Assembly (NCBI GenBank): GCA_031275535.1
Contig: JAISOR010000068.1
Span: 1 to 5,449, forward strand
Length of the DNA: 5,449 bases
Direction: 5' to 3'
DNA from: Treponema sp.
GTDB taxonomy: Bacteria; Spirochaetota; Spirochaetia; Treponematales; Breznakiellaceae
A model generated the notes under the pieces. The model was not told the DNA's origin, did no database searches, and worked only from the letters and a program-made list of their open reading frames with translations. Below, in pieces: positions 5,341 through 5,449 of the stretch (position 1 is its first letter; each line of letters begins with the position of its first letter). Position numbers and translations under genes: made by a program.

Positions 5341-5449
5341 GGCCTGATGCCTTATTCGGAACAGCGGCTTTTATGGGGCCTAAAGAACCCGCTTGCGCGG
5401 GGGAGATGCTGCCTTTTTTCATCAACACGTTATCACGTGCTTTTCAGGG
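5341..5449. other. Right-edge stretch with no convincing gene
   Basis: Beyond the repeat copy I see only the hairpin already listed, a 5+4+5 inverted repeat CACGT-TATC-ACGTG (about 5426-5439), and a 41-codon minus-strand frame (ATG 5422 to TAA 5297) that lacks a ribosome binding site and runs into the repeat. No family motif is recognisable in either strand. Confidence 0.4.
5382..5401 (-). terminator. Weak intrinsic-terminator-like hairpin for a gene right of the window
   Basis: Read on the minus strand, CCCGC-GCAA-GCGGG forms a 5 bp GC stem with a GNRA loop, followed immediately by TTCTTT. The stem is short and the U-tract is broken by one C. It may end a minus-strand gene lying beyond the right edge. 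Confidence 0.3.

Noticed and set aside
5297..5422. 41-codon minus-strand frame starting MKKGSISPAQAG
   Set aside because: It has no Shine-Dalgarno, its C-terminal part is translated repeat sequence, and no family is recognised. It may be annotated as hypothetical elsewhere but I cannot support it.
1..5449. tRNA, rRNA, CRISPR array or insertion-sequence transposase
   Set aside because: No cloverleaf, rRNA-like stretch, regularly spaced repeat array or transposase motif was seen on either strand.

Overview
The window looks like chromosomal DNA of a spirochaete, most likely a Treponema-type gut spirochaete. This rests on a very short omega-like RpoZ directly upstream of miaA, a CheX phosphatase beside a stand-alone receiver, and an Amt transporter fused to a kinase. 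The assignment comes from remembered family resemblance, not a search. Every recognisable gene lies on the minus strand, so the window reads functionally from right to left.

Right part (about 5449 to 4027). A stretch of about 250 bp without a convincing gene holds a weak terminator-like hairpin, a copy of a dispersed repeat, a short GACG tandem repeat and a good sigma70-type promoter. Then come rpoZ (63 aa, omega subunit, probably on a nearly leaderless transcript) and, 7 nt later, miaA (324 aa, tRNA dimethylallyltransferase). These form a two-gene housekeeping operon.

Middle (4026 to 3575). This 452 bp intergenic region is dominated by a fold-back element of about 230 bp. Its left arm is the same repeat that lies upstream of rpoZ, its right arm is inverted, and a 17 bp stem sits at the centre. 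Next to it is an AT-rich promoter region for the leftward operon, with a 14 bp perfect palindrome near the predicted transcript start.

Left part (3574 to 1). A tightly packed three-gene operon encodes a CheY-like single-domain receiver, a CheX phosphatase overlapping it by ATGA, and 3 nt later a large hybrid protein. The hybrid has at least 920 residues and is cut off by the window edge. Its N-terminal ~400 residues are a complete Amt/Mep/Rh ammonium channel with both pore histidines. It continues through a HAMP-like linker, a PAS-like domain and a coiled coil into an HPt domain (His655) and a CheA-type ATPase with N, G1, F and G2 boxes. Together the three genes look like a self-contained ammonium-sensing phosphorelay: channel-kinase as sensor and phosphodonor, the CheY-like protein as acceptor, CheX as phosphatase. 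No GlnB/GlnK gene, the usual amt partner, is seen in the window. This operon is the most interesting content here.
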